This document shows, one piece after another, positions 7,031-14,414 of a DNA stretch of 15,315 nucleotides. Both the position numbers and the translations under genes were made by a program. The notes below the pieces were generated by a model that saw nothing but the letters and a program-made list of their open reading frames with translations, was not told the DNA's origin and ran no database searches. The first letter of the stretch is position 1. Each line of letters opens with the position of its first letter. The DNA comes from UBA4093 sp036676455 (GTDB taxonomy: Bacteria > Cyanobacteriota > Sericytochromatia > S15B-MN24 > UBA4093). The DNA lies in NCBI GenBank assembly GCA_036676455.1, contig JAKFCW010000065.1, positions 1 through 15,315 on the forward strand. The letters are read 5' to 3'.

Positions 7031-8299
7031 TCAGTCTTCCGAGCCCCCATGGGCGTCTACCGATACCGCGACCGGGAGCGAGAACCAAAAGGTGCTCCCC
7101 TTCCCCAGTTCACTCCGGACTCCAATCGAACCCCCGTGAGCTTCCACGAGTGACTTGCTAATGCTGAGGCCGAGTCCGCTTCCCGAAACCTTTGCCTTCC
7201 CGCTCTCCAATTGAGAAAAGCGCTGGAACAACTTGGGCAGGTCCTCCGCGGCGATCCCGATGCCCGTATCCGTGACCTCGCAAATCAGATGCATTCCCTC
7301 CATTCGGGCGCACGTCACGATCCGACCCTCGGGCGCAGTGAACTTCATGGCGTTGTTCAGCAGATTGATCAGCACGCGCTCGATGCGGGTCGGATCCAGA
7401 CGAACCCACATGGGGCGGCATGCCAGGGAGACTTCAAGCTGAAGGCGATCTTCCTCAGCCAAGGGGCGCAGACTGTCCACCACCTCATCGACCATCGCTC
7501 CAAAGTCCAACTCCTGGCACCGCAGGACCAGCGTGCCCGCTTCGATGCGGGCCAGATCCAGGAGATCCTCCACCAGGTATTCGAGCCTCTGGGTACTCTT
7601 CTTGATCTGGATGACGAACTCAGTCTGCCGGGGTGTCAATCCCCCGCCCAAACCGTCTTCCAGGAACTCGGCAAACCCAATGATCGATGTCAGGGGAGTT
7701 CGCAGATCGTGAGAAATGGCATTGATGAAAGTCGTCTTGAGGTGGTCCAGGGCTTTGGCCTGCTCGAGTTCGTTCGTGCGCCGCGTCAACGCCTCCTCGG
7801 TTCGTTTCATCTCCGAGAGATCCGAGACGAAGCCCTCGATGGACAGCAGATCTCCGGACGGCGCGAAGTTGCCCTGCCCCGTTTCCTCGACGAACTTCTC
7901 CGCGTTCGCGGCTGACCTCAAGCGGTAGCGAACCTGAAACGGCACCCGATGCTGCAAGGCCCGTTGAATCTGGGTCCAGACGTGCTCACGGTCCTCGGGG
8001 TGTATCAGAGAGGCATAACCATCCGGGTTTCCGACTAAGCTGGCGGGAGGATAGCCGGTGAGAAGAGACGCCCCCTCGCTCGCGAACTCCAAGGTGCGCT
8101 GGGGGTCACTCCGGCTGCGGTAGACCATGCCCGGGAGATTGTTCATCAAGGTTGCTAGGAAGCGCTGGCTCTCGTGTAGCTCGACCAAGCGTCTTTGGAG
8201 CTCGGGGTAGTAGCTCTTCCGTAGCGACGACTCTCCCAAGCCCATGATCTTCTCCCTCAGGGCAGGAAGATCCGGAGCTTCCTCATAGGGCATTGACAT
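7031..8299 (-). CDS. Soluble PAS-domain sensor histidine kinase
   Basis: This is a cytoplasmic sensor kinase of 422 residues with no membrane helix. It has a helical N-terminus, one PAS domain (about 48-168, including FASEGASLLTGYP, a LIHPEDREHV motif at 98-107, and a PAC-like SIEGFVSDLSEMK), a linker coiled coil, and HisKA with phospho-acceptor His197 (SHDLRTPLTS). The ATPase domain has the N box (NLLNNAMKF, 312-320), G1 (DTGIGI, 344-349), FQRF and G2 (GSGLGL, 373-378). From HisKA onward it is strikingly similar to the membrane kinase at 1199-3199, so the two are paralogues. The ATG at 8299 has GAAGG five bases upstream; another ATG lies at 8293. The gene start overlaps the end of the alcohol dehydrogenase gene by 17 bases, indicating cotranscription. 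No classical response regulator is adjacent. Confidence 0.93.
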   Translation of the reverse strand: MSMPYEEAPDLPALREKIMGLGESSLRKSYYPELQRRLVELHESQRFLATLMNNLPGMVYRSRSDPQRTLEFASEGASLLTGYPPASLVGNPDGYASLIHPEDREHVWTQIQRALQHRVPFQVRYRLRSAANAEKFVEETGQGNFAPSGDLLSIEGFVSDLSEMKRTEEALTRRTNELEQAKALDHLKTTFINAISHDLRTPLTSIIGFAEFLEDGLGGGLTPRQTEFVIQIKKSTQRLEYLVEDLLDLARIEAGTLVLRCQELDFGAMVDEVVDSLRPLAEEDRLQLEVSLACRPMWVRLDPTRIERVLINLLNNAMKFTAPEGRIVTCARMEGMHLICEVTDTGIGIAAEDLPKLFQRFSQLESGKAKVSGSGLGLSISKSLVEAHGGSIGVRSELGKGSTFWFSLPVAVSVDAHGGSED

Positions 8300-9449
8300 A
8301 GAGGCCTTCGATCTCAGCAAGGGTCGGGACCCTGGGATTCGTGGCCAAGCTCGGATCGCTCAAGGCCTGTCGCGCGAGGAAAGGAAGATCCTCGGCCGTG
8401 ACCCCCACTTGGGCCAGCGTCTTCTTGATGCCGGCCGCCGTCCTCAAGCGGTCGATCTCGGCCAGGATGGCCCTCAGGACGTAGCGCGCCTCGACGTTGC
8501 GAATGGGGAGCCGCATGGCGTCGGCGATCGCCATGTAGCGCTCCGGAACCGTCGCAAAGTTGTAGGCGATCCCGGCCTCCAGGACCATGGAGTTGCTCAG
8601 TCCGTGCGGCTGATCGAGCAAGGCGTCGAGCGGATGGGCCATCGCATGGACGATGCCGAGGCTGGCGTTCGAAAAAGCCATGCCCGCATCCAAGCTCGCC
8701 AGCATCAATTGGGTACGAAGCTCGACATCCGAGGGCTCGGCCAAGCATGGCAGCAGATACGTGGTAATCAAGCGGATCGCCTCGAGCGCGAAGAGATCCG
8801 TCACCGGCGAGTTCGCGTTCGAGACGTACGCCTCGATGGCATGGGTCAAGGCGTCGAAGGCGGTATGCGCCGTCAACTCCGAAGGCATCGTCACCAGCGT
8901 TTCCGGGTCGATCAAGGAAACGTCAGGCACGATCGTCTTGCTCAAGATCGCCAGTTTTCGGTGATTGGGCTTGTCCACGAGGATGCAGAACTGGGAAACA
9001 TCTGCCCCCGTCCCTCCGGTCGTCGGTACGCAGATCAATGGGGGGCTAGGCTCGGGGACCTGATCCACCCCGACGTAATCCAGAATGGAGTGATCGTTGG
9101 CTGCGACGATGCCGATTCCCTTGGCGCAATCCATGGCGCTGCCGCCCCCGACGGCCAAGAGCACGTTGCAGGCCTGCTCCCGGAAAATACGGGCACCTTC
9201 CATGACTTGCGCATCGCGGGGGTTCGGCTCGACATTCGCATAGATCAGGTAGGGGATACCGAGATCGTCAAGGCTCTGGCCGACCTCCTCGGTCCAACCA
9301 GCCGCGATCACCCCCGGATCGGTCACCAGGAGCACACGGACCGCTCCGTAGTTCCCAGCGTATCGCCCCGCCAAACGACGCGATTGAGGACCGAAAAGGA
9401 ACTCGGGGGCGACGAACTTGCGAAGTTTTCCAGGATGCTCGGGCAACAT
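8283..9449 (-). CDS. Iron-containing alcohol dehydrogenase family protein
   Basis: This is a 388-residue NAD(P)-linked, metal-dependent alcohol dehydrogenase of the Fe-ADH family (FucO, butanol and 1,3-propanediol dehydrogenases). The N-terminal Rossmann-like part has the dinucleotide motif GGGSAMD (101-107) and VPTTGGTGAD (141-150). The C-terminal helical domain carries the metal ligands Asp199 and His203 (FDALTHAIEAY), His268 (GIVHAMAHP) and His282 (DQPHG); His272 matches the conserved active-site histidine. All key residues are present, so it should be active; the natural substrate cannot be read from sequence. The ATG at 9449 gives the family-typical N-terminus. It lies 120 bases downstream of the receiver/zinc-ribbon gene and overlaps the following kinase gene, so the kinase may sense a metabolite linked to this enzyme. 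Confidence 0.92.
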   Translation of the reverse strand: MLPEHPGKLRKFVAPEFLFGPQSRRLAGRYAGNYGAVRVLLVTDPGVIAAGWTEEVGQSLDDLGIPYLIYANVEPNPRDAQVMEGARIFREQACNVLLAVGGGSAMDCAKGIGIVAANDHSILDYVGVDQVPEPSPPLICVPTTGGTGADVSQFCILVDKPNHRKLAILSKTIVPDVSLIDPETLVTMPSELTAHTAFDALTHAIEAYVSNANSPVTDLFALEAIRLITTYLLPCLAEPSDVELRTQLMLASLDAGMAFSNASLGIVHAMAHPLDALLDQPHGLSNSMVLEAGIAYNFATVPERYMAIADAMRLPIRNVEARYVLRAILAEIDRLRTAAGIKKTLAQVGVTAEDLPFLARQALSDPSLATNPRVPTLAEIEGLYVNAL

Positions 9450-9463
9450 CAGCCATCCAGCTC

Positions 9464-9489
9464 CACGTCAACGAAACGTGACCATCATA
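9464..9489 (-). promoter_or_regulatory. Possible promoter and operator of the dehydrogenase-kinase pair
   Basis: On the minus strand a -10 like TATGAT (9484-9489, 5 of 6 matches) lies about 35 bases before the dehydrogenase ATG. No good -35 is seen at the right distance. Just downstream is a short inverted repeat, CACGT-N7-ACGTG (9464-9468 and 9476-9480), placed where a repressor could act. The evidence is weak, and read-through from the upstream gene is equally possible. Confidence 0.25.
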
Positions 9490-9569
9490 CCTCCATCTCT
9501 CGGACAGGAAATCCACGGCCGCTCCGCCCCTCCCGGGCATGGCGATCCGGGCCTGGTGGTATGCCCGTC

Positions 9570-10235
9570 CTACTCCCCCCGAGCCTCGCTTGAAGGCTCA
9601 GGCGACGGCGAAGGCTCGACGGCAGCTTCGGGTGGCTGAGACCTCAATTGTCCAAGCGAGCACGGCCGCCCCGGACCCTTGTTTCCGGCAGGAGAATAGA
9701 TACAGTGCTCCTCGTCGATAATGGCGACCGATGTGCCGCAGCGCGGACAGAACAAATCCTCGGGCTTGCGGGGTGCGTACGTGAGCCGGCTGCCACAATG
9801 CGGACAGAGGTAAGTGCTAATCTTTCGGGTCGTGCGGGGACGGTTGGCGAGCTCCTCGGCCTTACGCGAGAAGAGCCGGATGTCCTTTGGCAACGAGAGG
9901 AAGGCCTCGTAGTCACAACAATCGTTCGGGATGTCGCGCTCGTGCAGCCCGTACCCCACGAGCAACAAGGGGACGACGCTCAGGGCGGAGTAACGCTTCA
10001 AGCTCAAAAGCGGGATGTAGCCCAGGATGTCGAGTTCGGCTTGCTCGATGGAACGGTCGAACGCCTTGTTCATCCGGTACAGGACCGCGACGATCACGTC
10101 GGGACCGAAGCGAATCAGGCGCTCGAAATCGACGGGGATCACCTCGACCAGCACCTCATGCCGGCTCCCCCTGAGCGGTTCGGCCAGCAACTGTGCCAGC
10201 TCCTCAAAGGCATCGAGAATCGCGACCCTCGCCAT
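9570..10235 (-). CDS. Degenerate receiver-like domain fused to a zinc ribbon
   Basis: I do not recognise this 221-residue protein as a named family. The first 125 residues look like a CheY-type fold: strand 1 MARVAILDAFEELAQLL, strand 3 FGPDVIVAVLYR (43-54), strand 4 SVVPLLLVGYG (86-95), and FLSLPKDIRLF (112-122) with a lysine (Lys117) where receivers have the conserved Lys. The phospho-acceptor Asp expected at the end of strand 3 is missing (Leu52/Tyr53). Residues 142-170 form a four-cysteine zinc ribbon, CPHCG at 144-148 and CPRCG at 163-167. The last 25 residues are Pro/Ser/Glu-rich. The ATG at 10235 is chosen because it puts strand 1 at the N-terminus; an ATG at 10298 would add 21 residues without a ribosome site. 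It is the first gene before the dehydrogenase and kinase genes. Confidence 0.75.
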   Translation of the reverse strand: MARVAILDAFEELAQLLAEPLRGSRHEVLVEVIPVDFERLIRFGPDVIVAVLYRMNKAFDRSIEQAELDILGYIPLLSLKRYSALSVVPLLLVGYGLHERDIPNDCCDYEAFLSLPKDIRLFSRKAEELANRPRTTRKISTYLCPHCGSRLTYAPRKPEDLFCPRCGTSVAIIDEEHCIYSPAGNKGPGRPCSLGQLRSQPPEAAVEPSPSPEPSSEARGE

Positions 10236-10470
10236 GGCGCCCCCCGTCTCCGATCCCCCGCCATGATAAGCGCGCAGGTAGGTCACGGCATCGGCCATCT
10301 TGGCATAAGAAGTGCCGAGGATGAGGCCCTAAGCACCTCCGTGGCTTTACCAAAGGATCTCGATCTCTTAAGCCAGACTTAAGTGCAAGGACGCAAGATC
10401 CCCTCCCGTCCCCCCGATAACTAATTCAGGTCAAGGGATTAACACCTACTGAAACACTCGGTCGGAAAGG
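10236..10470. other. Divergent intergenic region with possible regulatory motifs
   Basis: This is a 235-base stretch between the receiver/zinc-ribbon gene and the lipoprotein gene. It holds two copies of the palindrome CTTAAG (10367-10372 and 10378-10383), 11 bases apart, about one helical turn. It also has a CCCGATAA (10413-10420) matching 7 of 8 bases of the sigma-28 -10 GCCGATAA, with a poor -35 (CAAG, 10394-10397) 15 bases upstream. The base composition is lower in GC than the flanks. I see no convincing housekeeping promoter in either direction. Confidence 0.35.
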
Positions 10471-11841
10471 ATGATGGTGAACAAGGTGAAAGCACGTCGC
10501 ACGTTCGGAATCGTTGCGTTGGCGCTGGCCGCATCCGTCCTTGCCGGCTGCGGACGCCCCTACACCAGCCCCGACCCTTATGCGGGCAACTCGGGCGGCA
10601 CTGGCTTCCCCTCGACCCCTCAGCTTCCTTCGGGCACCGTCGTCGGTCGCGTGGTCGATTCCCGCACCGGACTGGGAGTCCCCGACGTCGAGGTCTCGGT
10701 GCTGGGCGTCGTCCCCGCCCGCTCGACCCGCTCCAACGGCTCGGGCGACTTCACCCTGAACCAGGTCCCCGCCAACAAGGTCAAGCTTTCCCTCTTCAAG
10801 CAGGGCTACACCTACCTCGCCTCCTACGGCGACGTGGTCGTCGACGTCCTCGCCGGCACCACCGTGACCGCCCCCGAGATCAAGATCGCCCACCAGATGG
10901 ACGCGGTGCCCAACTCCTTCGTGATGAGCTTCGGCAACCTCGACCGTCCCCGCGGCATCACCATCGACGACACCAACGGGTTCCTCCACGTGATGACCCG
11001 CGAGTCCTATCCCGTCAACTCGACCATCAACCTTCCCTGGCTCCGCGTCTGGGGCGTCCGCAAGTTCAACCTCAACGGCGGCCTCCAGGACAAGTTCGCC
11101 GGCAAGCTCTTCATCAACGACCTCGACGATCCCCAGGGCATCGCGGTCGACAAGGGCGGCAACCTCTTCATCGCCGACCCCGGCAAGAGCACGAACTCCA
11201 TCCGCCAGTACGACCTGACCGGCAAGTTCGTTCCCCCCGCCGCCAACACCAACGAGTTCGCGGGCATCTCCAAGCCCTACGACATCTCGGTCCTGCGCAC
11301 CGGCATCTTCGGAGTCTCCTCGGCCGGTAACAACCAGGTGAAGTTCTACGCCCAGGACCGTTCGACCCCCGCCGTGAACCCCAACAACGGCCAGCTGAAG
11401 CTCGAGAGCGCCTTCTCGACCGGCCTGCGCGGCCTCGCCGTCGACGGCAACGACAACGTCTACGTCATCGACGCCAACGCCGGCGCCGGCAAGGTCATCC
11501 AGAAGTTCGACGCCTACGGTCGCCTGGTGATGTACTTCGGTTACAGCAGCACCAGCCGCGCCGGTGGCCACTTCTCGAACCCCACCGACCTGGCCGTCGA
11601 CAACCGCAACGGCGAAATCTACGTGGTCGACGCCGGCAACAACCGGATCCAGCGCTTCAACCACGACGGCTCGTTCCTCTCGGAGTTCGGCGCGATGGGC
11701 CAGGCCAACGGCAAGTTCAACTCGCCCCACTCGATCGCCATCGACAAGGAAGGCTTCATCTACGTCTCGGACACCAACAACAACCGCATCCAGAAGTTCG
11801 CCCCCTCGCGGTTGCAGCAGACCGGACAGAGCAGCCTCTAA
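10471..11841 (+). CDS. NHL-repeat (six-bladed beta-propeller) lipoprotein
   Basis: This is a secreted, lipid-anchored protein of 456 residues. It has a positively charged N-terminus, a hydrophobic stretch (12-24) and a lipobox LAGC with the acylated cysteine at 27, then a Gly/Ser/Pro linker. Residues about 54-140 resemble a carboxypeptidase regulatory-like beta-sandwich (GTVVGRVVDSRTGLGVPDVE). Residues about 156-445 contain around six NHL units, each with a P-x-x-I/L-A-V-D-x-x-G-x-I/L-Y-V-x-D core and an N-x-R/V-x-x-F/Y end; the last two are the clearest (PTDLAVDNRNGEIYVVDAGN and HSIAIDKEGFIYVSDTNN). Such propellers usually bind proteins or glycans; no catalytic residues are evident. GGAAAGG directly precedes the first ATG, so the real start could be the ATG at 10474 or GTG at 10477. 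The gene is single, with its own terminator. Confidence 0.88.
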   Translation: MMVNKVKARRTFGIVALALAASVLAGCGRPYTSPDPYAGNSGGTGFPSTPQLPSGTVVGRVVDSRTGLGVPDVEVSVLGVVPARSTRSNGSGDFTLNQVPANKVKLSLFKQGYTYLASYGDVVVDVLAGTTVTAPEIKIAHQMDAVPNSFVMSFGNLDRPRGITIDDTNGFLHVMTRESYPVNSTINLPWLRVWGVRKFNLNGGLQDKFAGKLFINDLDDPQGIAVDKGGNLFIADPGKSTNSIRQYDLTGKFVPPAANTNEFAGISKPYDISVLRTGIFGVSSAGNNQVKFYAQDRSTPAVNPNNGQLKLESAFSTGLRGLAVDGNDNVYVIDANAGAGKVIQKFDAYGRLVMYFGYSSTSRAGGHFSNPTDLAVDNRNGEIYVVDAGNNRIQRFNHDGSFLSEFGAMGQANGKFNSPHSIAIDKEGFIYVSDTNNNRIQKFAPSRLQQTGQSSL

Positions 11842-11850
11842 ATCTAATGC

Positions 11851-11880
11851 AAGAAGGCCCCCGGAAACGGGGGCCTTCTT
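11851..11880. terminator. Bidirectional rho-independent terminator
   Basis: A perfect 13-base inverted repeat (AAGAAGGCCCCCG, 11851-11863; CGGGGGCCTTCTT, 11868-11880) has a GAAA tetraloop. It lies between the converging lipoprotein and DUF3326 genes, 9 bases after the former and 19 after the latter. The A-rich and T-rich outer ends let it work on both strands, though the T tracts are short. Confidence 0.9.
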
Positions 11881-11899
11881 GCTGTCCATGGACGAGAAC

Positions 11900-12943
11900 T
11901 CAAAGCGCGCGCAGCGGCGCCACCGGCCGACGAAGGGTCCCGGGACTCAGTCCCTCCCTCAGCGCCAGCAAGAGGCCCGCCGCCTCCAGGTAGCTGGAAG
12001 CCTCCAGCGCCGGGATCCCGAGCTGATCGGGAGTCACCCCTCCCGCCGCGACTCCGGTCTTCACGGCGATCAGCGGGATGCCGCGCTCGGCGGCCACGAG
12101 CATCGGGATGCCCCCGCACGCCTCCCACGGCGCCACCACGGCGTCCACTCCGGCGATCGTGAGATCTCCCGCGAGCGCCTCGGCCAAAGGGAGGTAGCGC
12201 GGCGCGCGGGCCAGGCCCTCCAGGATGCATGGCAGAAAGGTCAAGCCGATGGTCTCGGCGGCGACGCGGGGATCCACGACGCCCTCCTCGTCGAACGGCT
12301 CGTAAGGCGCATGGGCGCACGGCACCATGAGCGCGTCAACCACCATGTGAGAGAGGATGGCCTCCAGGCCGCCGATCGGATCGGCTCCGGAGCCATGGGC
12401 GTAGGCCTCGGCGAGATCGACGGGGACCTCGGGCATGCGCGCCACGAGGGCGATCGCCTCGCCCCCTCCGCCCACTGCCTGCCGTGACGCTTCCAGCAGG
12501 ACCTGCGGGTTCGCGATCTCTCCGTGGGTCGACCCGAAGGCACCGCCGGCAAGCCGCAGATCCAGCGGCTCGGAAGTCGACACCCAGCCGATCAGATCGA
12601 CTCCAGCCACCGTGCGCGCGGCATTGGCCGCGTTGGTGATCCGGATCATGGCCCGCGGATCGTCAGCGACCGCGCGATCGATCACCATGACGATCCGGTT
12701 GGAGCGCGCGGGACGCAACGCCCACTGCCCCATGGCAAAGCGATCGAGGGCATGGCCCTCGACGTAACTGACGTTCGATCGCGCGCGGTACATGACCGCT
12801 GCATTGACGGCGTTGGGATGAGTGAGAAGCTGATCGCAGGCCGAAGCCAGCAGGTTGGTGGCCGGAGTCGCGTCACCTGCGAAGCCGCCCACCTCGCAGC
12901 CGATACCCGTCGGGACGATCTGCATGGCGATGAACGGTCTCAA
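11900..12943 (-). CDS. DUF3326 family protein
   Basis: This is a 347-residue protein I recognise as DUF3326, a family of unknown function that I know mainly from cyanobacteria. Recognisable blocks are IVPTGIGCEVGGFAGDA (9-25), the YVEGHALDRFA segment (60-70), the DPIGGLEAILSHMVV region with PCAHAP soon after (about 188-214), TIGLTFLPCILEGLARAP (about 230-247) and the Gly-rich APWEACGGIPML. No signal peptide or membrane helix is seen. I chose the TTG at 12943 because the stop of the upstream small ORF overlaps it (TTGA), because GGAAGGGG lies ten bases upstream, and because family members have a few residues before IVPTG. An ATG at 12925 is the alternative. The gene is at the end of the chemotaxis/sigma operon and stops before a shared terminator. 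Confidence 0.85.
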   Translation of the reverse strand: MRPFIAMQIVPTGIGCEVGGFAGDATPATNLLASACDQLLTHPNAVNAAVMYRARSNVSYVEGHALDRFAMGQWALRPARSNRIVMVIDRAVADDPRAMIRITNAANAARTVAGVDLIGWVSTSEPLDLRLAGGAFGSTHGEIANPQVLLEASRQAVGGGGEAIALVARMPEVPVDLAEAYAHGSGADPIGGLEAILSHMVVDALMVPCAHAPYEPFDEEGVVDPRVAAETIGLTFLPCILEGLARAPRYLPLAEALAGDLTIAGVDAVVAPWEACGGIPMLVAAERGIPLIAVKTGVAAGGVTPDQLGIPALEASSYLEAAGLLLALREGLSPGTLRRPVAPLRAL

Positions 12944-13101
12944 CGCAGCACCGCCCCTTCCACCAGGAAGCGGTCATCCCGGCAGGCGGTGATGGCCCAG
13001 CGAAGCGGGCGGCCGCGGAGGAGATCGGCGAGGTTCTTTTCGAGGTCGGCGGCCCGGATCCCTTGCTCCACGGGGATCCAGAGGGAGAAGGCGGCGATCA
13101 C
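12940..13101 (-). CDS. Small hypothetical protein coupled to DUF3326
   Basis: This small ORF fills the gap between cheW and the DUF3326 gene. From the GTG at 13101 it encodes 53 residues: an initial hydrophobic strand (VIAAFSLWIPVEQ), an amphipathic helix (AADLEKNLADLLRG), and a C-terminal RWAITACRDDRFLVEGAVLR that looks like strands. A TTG at 13158, preceded by a GAGGAGGAGGG within cheW, would give 72 residues overlapping cheW by 47 bases. Its TGA overlaps the DUF3326 TTG (TTGA), which argues that it is translated. I do not recognise a family and propose no function. Confidence 0.55.
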   Translation of the reverse strand: MIAAFSLWIPVEQGIRAADLEKNLADLLRGRPLRWAITACRDDRFLVEGAVLR

Positions 13102-13111
13102 GCGGATCGGC

Positions 13112-13600
13112 TCAGGCGTCTCGCCGGTGGCGCGCCCCGTCGACGAGCTCGGCCGCAAGCTCGGCGCCCTCCTCCTCGGAGAAGAGCTTCGAGGAGTCGA
13201 GCAGGATGACGAGACGGTTGCCGACCTTGGCCAGCCCCGAGATGGCCGCGGAGCGGTCCCTTAGGGCGTCGGAAGGAGGATCGACCTGCTCTGGGGAAAG
13301 CGCCAGGACCTGGTGGACGCCATCGACCCGGAGGCCGAACGGCTCGCCCTGGGTTTCCGCCACCAGGATGCAGTCCTGCTCATCCACATGGGCCTTGCTC
13401 TGAAGCTTGAAGAGGAGGCGCAGGTCGAAGACCGGCAGGATTTCCCCGCGCAGGTTGACCAGGCCGACGACGTGCTTGGGCGCGTTAGGAAGCGTCGTGG
13501 TGGGCGCCATGCCCAGGATCTCCCGGGCTTGCACCAGCGGGAGGCCGTACTCCTCGGCTCCCAGGTAGAAAGTCAGTAGCTGGAAGGTGTCATTTGCCAT
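13112..13600 (-). CDS. cheW: Chemotaxis coupling protein CheW
   Basis: CheW is the scaffold that joins chemoreceptors to the kinase CheA in the polar signalling array. At 162 residues it covers the whole CheW fold of two beta-barrel subdomains. Signature stretches are LLTFYLGAEEYGLPLVQAREIL (8-29), the PNAPKHVVGLVNLRGEILPV block (38-57) with the receptor-binding NLRG, FGLRVDGVHQVLAL (88-101) and SGLAKVGNRLVILLDSSKLF (120-139). The C-terminal tail is short and charged. The ATG at 13600 overlaps the fliA stop by 11 bases, so it is read from the same transcript. A CheV or CheA fusion is excluded because neither receiver nor kinase domain is attached. Confidence 0.95.
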   Translation of the reverse strand: MANDTFQLLTFYLGAEEYGLPLVQAREILGMAPTTTLPNAPKHVVGLVNLRGEILPVFDLRLLFKLQSKAHVDEQDCILVAETQGEPFGLRVDGVHQVLALSPEQVDPPSDALRDRSAAISGLAKVGNRLVILLDSSKLFSEEEGAELAAELVDGARHRRDA

Positions 13601-14396
13601 GGGTCGTCGCCTTCGATCGGGTGCGGGGCTTCTTGCCGCCGTCCTCGACTCCGAGGTAGCGGTTCAGTTGCGTGCGGAGGCGCAGGGCCGCCTGGGTGTG
13701 AAGCTGGCAGACCCGCGACTCCGAGACTCCCATGACCGCCCCGATCTCCTTCAGGGTCAGCCCCTCATGGTAATACAGGGAGAGCAGGAGGCGTTCGCGC
13801 TCCGGCAGGGCGTCGATGGCCTGGCCCATCTGATCCACGAACTCCGCCTCTTCGAGCTGGGCCACCGGGCCGGGCTTGTCGTCGACCTGGGCGTCGAGCC
13901 ACGTGACGCTGTGCCCGTCGTCGCCCACTTGAACCAGCTCGTCGAGCGAGAGAAACGGCGAGGTCGCCTCTCCCTGGACGGCATGCAGCTCCACCAAGGT
14001 GAGGCCCATGGCCTCGGCGATCTCCTCTTCGGAGGGAGAGCGGGAAAGCTTGGCCTCGAGCTGGGAAATGGCCGCCGAGAGCTCGCGCGCCCGGGAGCGC
14101 ACGGAACGGGGAACCCAGTCCTGGCTGCGCAGCTCGTCGATGATCGCGCCGCGGATCCGCGTGATGGCGAAGGTCTCGAACTTGACCCCGCGATCGAGGC
14201 TGAAGCGCTCGATCGCGTGAATCAAACCGATCACGCCGTAGCCGTTGAGATCCTCCTGGTCGACCGTCGCGGGAAGGGTGACGGCCATGCGTCCGACCAC
14301 GTAGCGCACCAGCGGCGCATACTGAAGAATCAGCTGCTCGCGCGCGGCGGCATCCTGCGTGGTCTTGAACTTTTGCCAGAGTTCGTTGACGCTCAT
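13590..14396 (-). CDS. fliA: RNA polymerase sigma-28 factor (FliA/SigD/WhiG family)
   Basis: This is the alternative sigma factor that directs transcription of late flagellar and chemotaxis genes. The 268-residue protein has region 2 (about 22-100: YAPLVRYVVGRMAV, DLNGYGVIGLIHAIERF and the highly typical RIRGAIIDELRSQDWVPRSVR), region 3 (about 103-160, with RSPSEEEIAEAMGL) and region 4 (about 195-245, LPERERLLLSLYYHEGLTLKEIGAVMG and the recognition helix ESRVCQLH). The C-terminal 20 residues are basic. The cheC-cheD-x-fliA order matches the end of the fla/che operon of Bacillus, where sigD follows cheD. An anti-sigma factor gene (flgM) is not visible here. A TACAAT six bases before the ATG could be an internal promoter but lacks a -35. 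Confidence 0.95.
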   Translation of the reverse strand: MSVNELWQKFKTTQDAAAREQLILQYAPLVRYVVGRMAVTLPATVDQEDLNGYGVIGLIHAIERFSLDRGVKFETFAITRIRGAIIDELRSQDWVPRSVRSRARELSAAISQLEAKLSRSPSEEEIAEAMGLTLVELHAVQGEATSPFLSLDELVQVGDDGHSVTWLDAQVDDKPGPVAQLEEAEFVDQMGQAIDALPERERLLLSLYYHEGLTLKEIGAVMGVSESRVCQLHTQAALRLRTQLNRYLGVEDGGKKPRTRSKATTHGK

Positions 14397-14414
14397 GGCC
14401 CTATTGTACCCGTA

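Noticed and set aside
10426..11889. Long - strand open frame opposite the NHL lipoprotein
   Set aside because: Val/Asp/Gly-rich composition comes from the reverse complement of NHL codons; no family resemblance and it would cross the terminator.
14403..14408. TACAAT as a dedicated fliA promoter
   Set aside because: No -35 better than 2 of 6 matches at 16-18 bases; the gene is only 18 bases from the upstream gene in a coupled operon. Mentioned only for its spacing similarity to ruvC.
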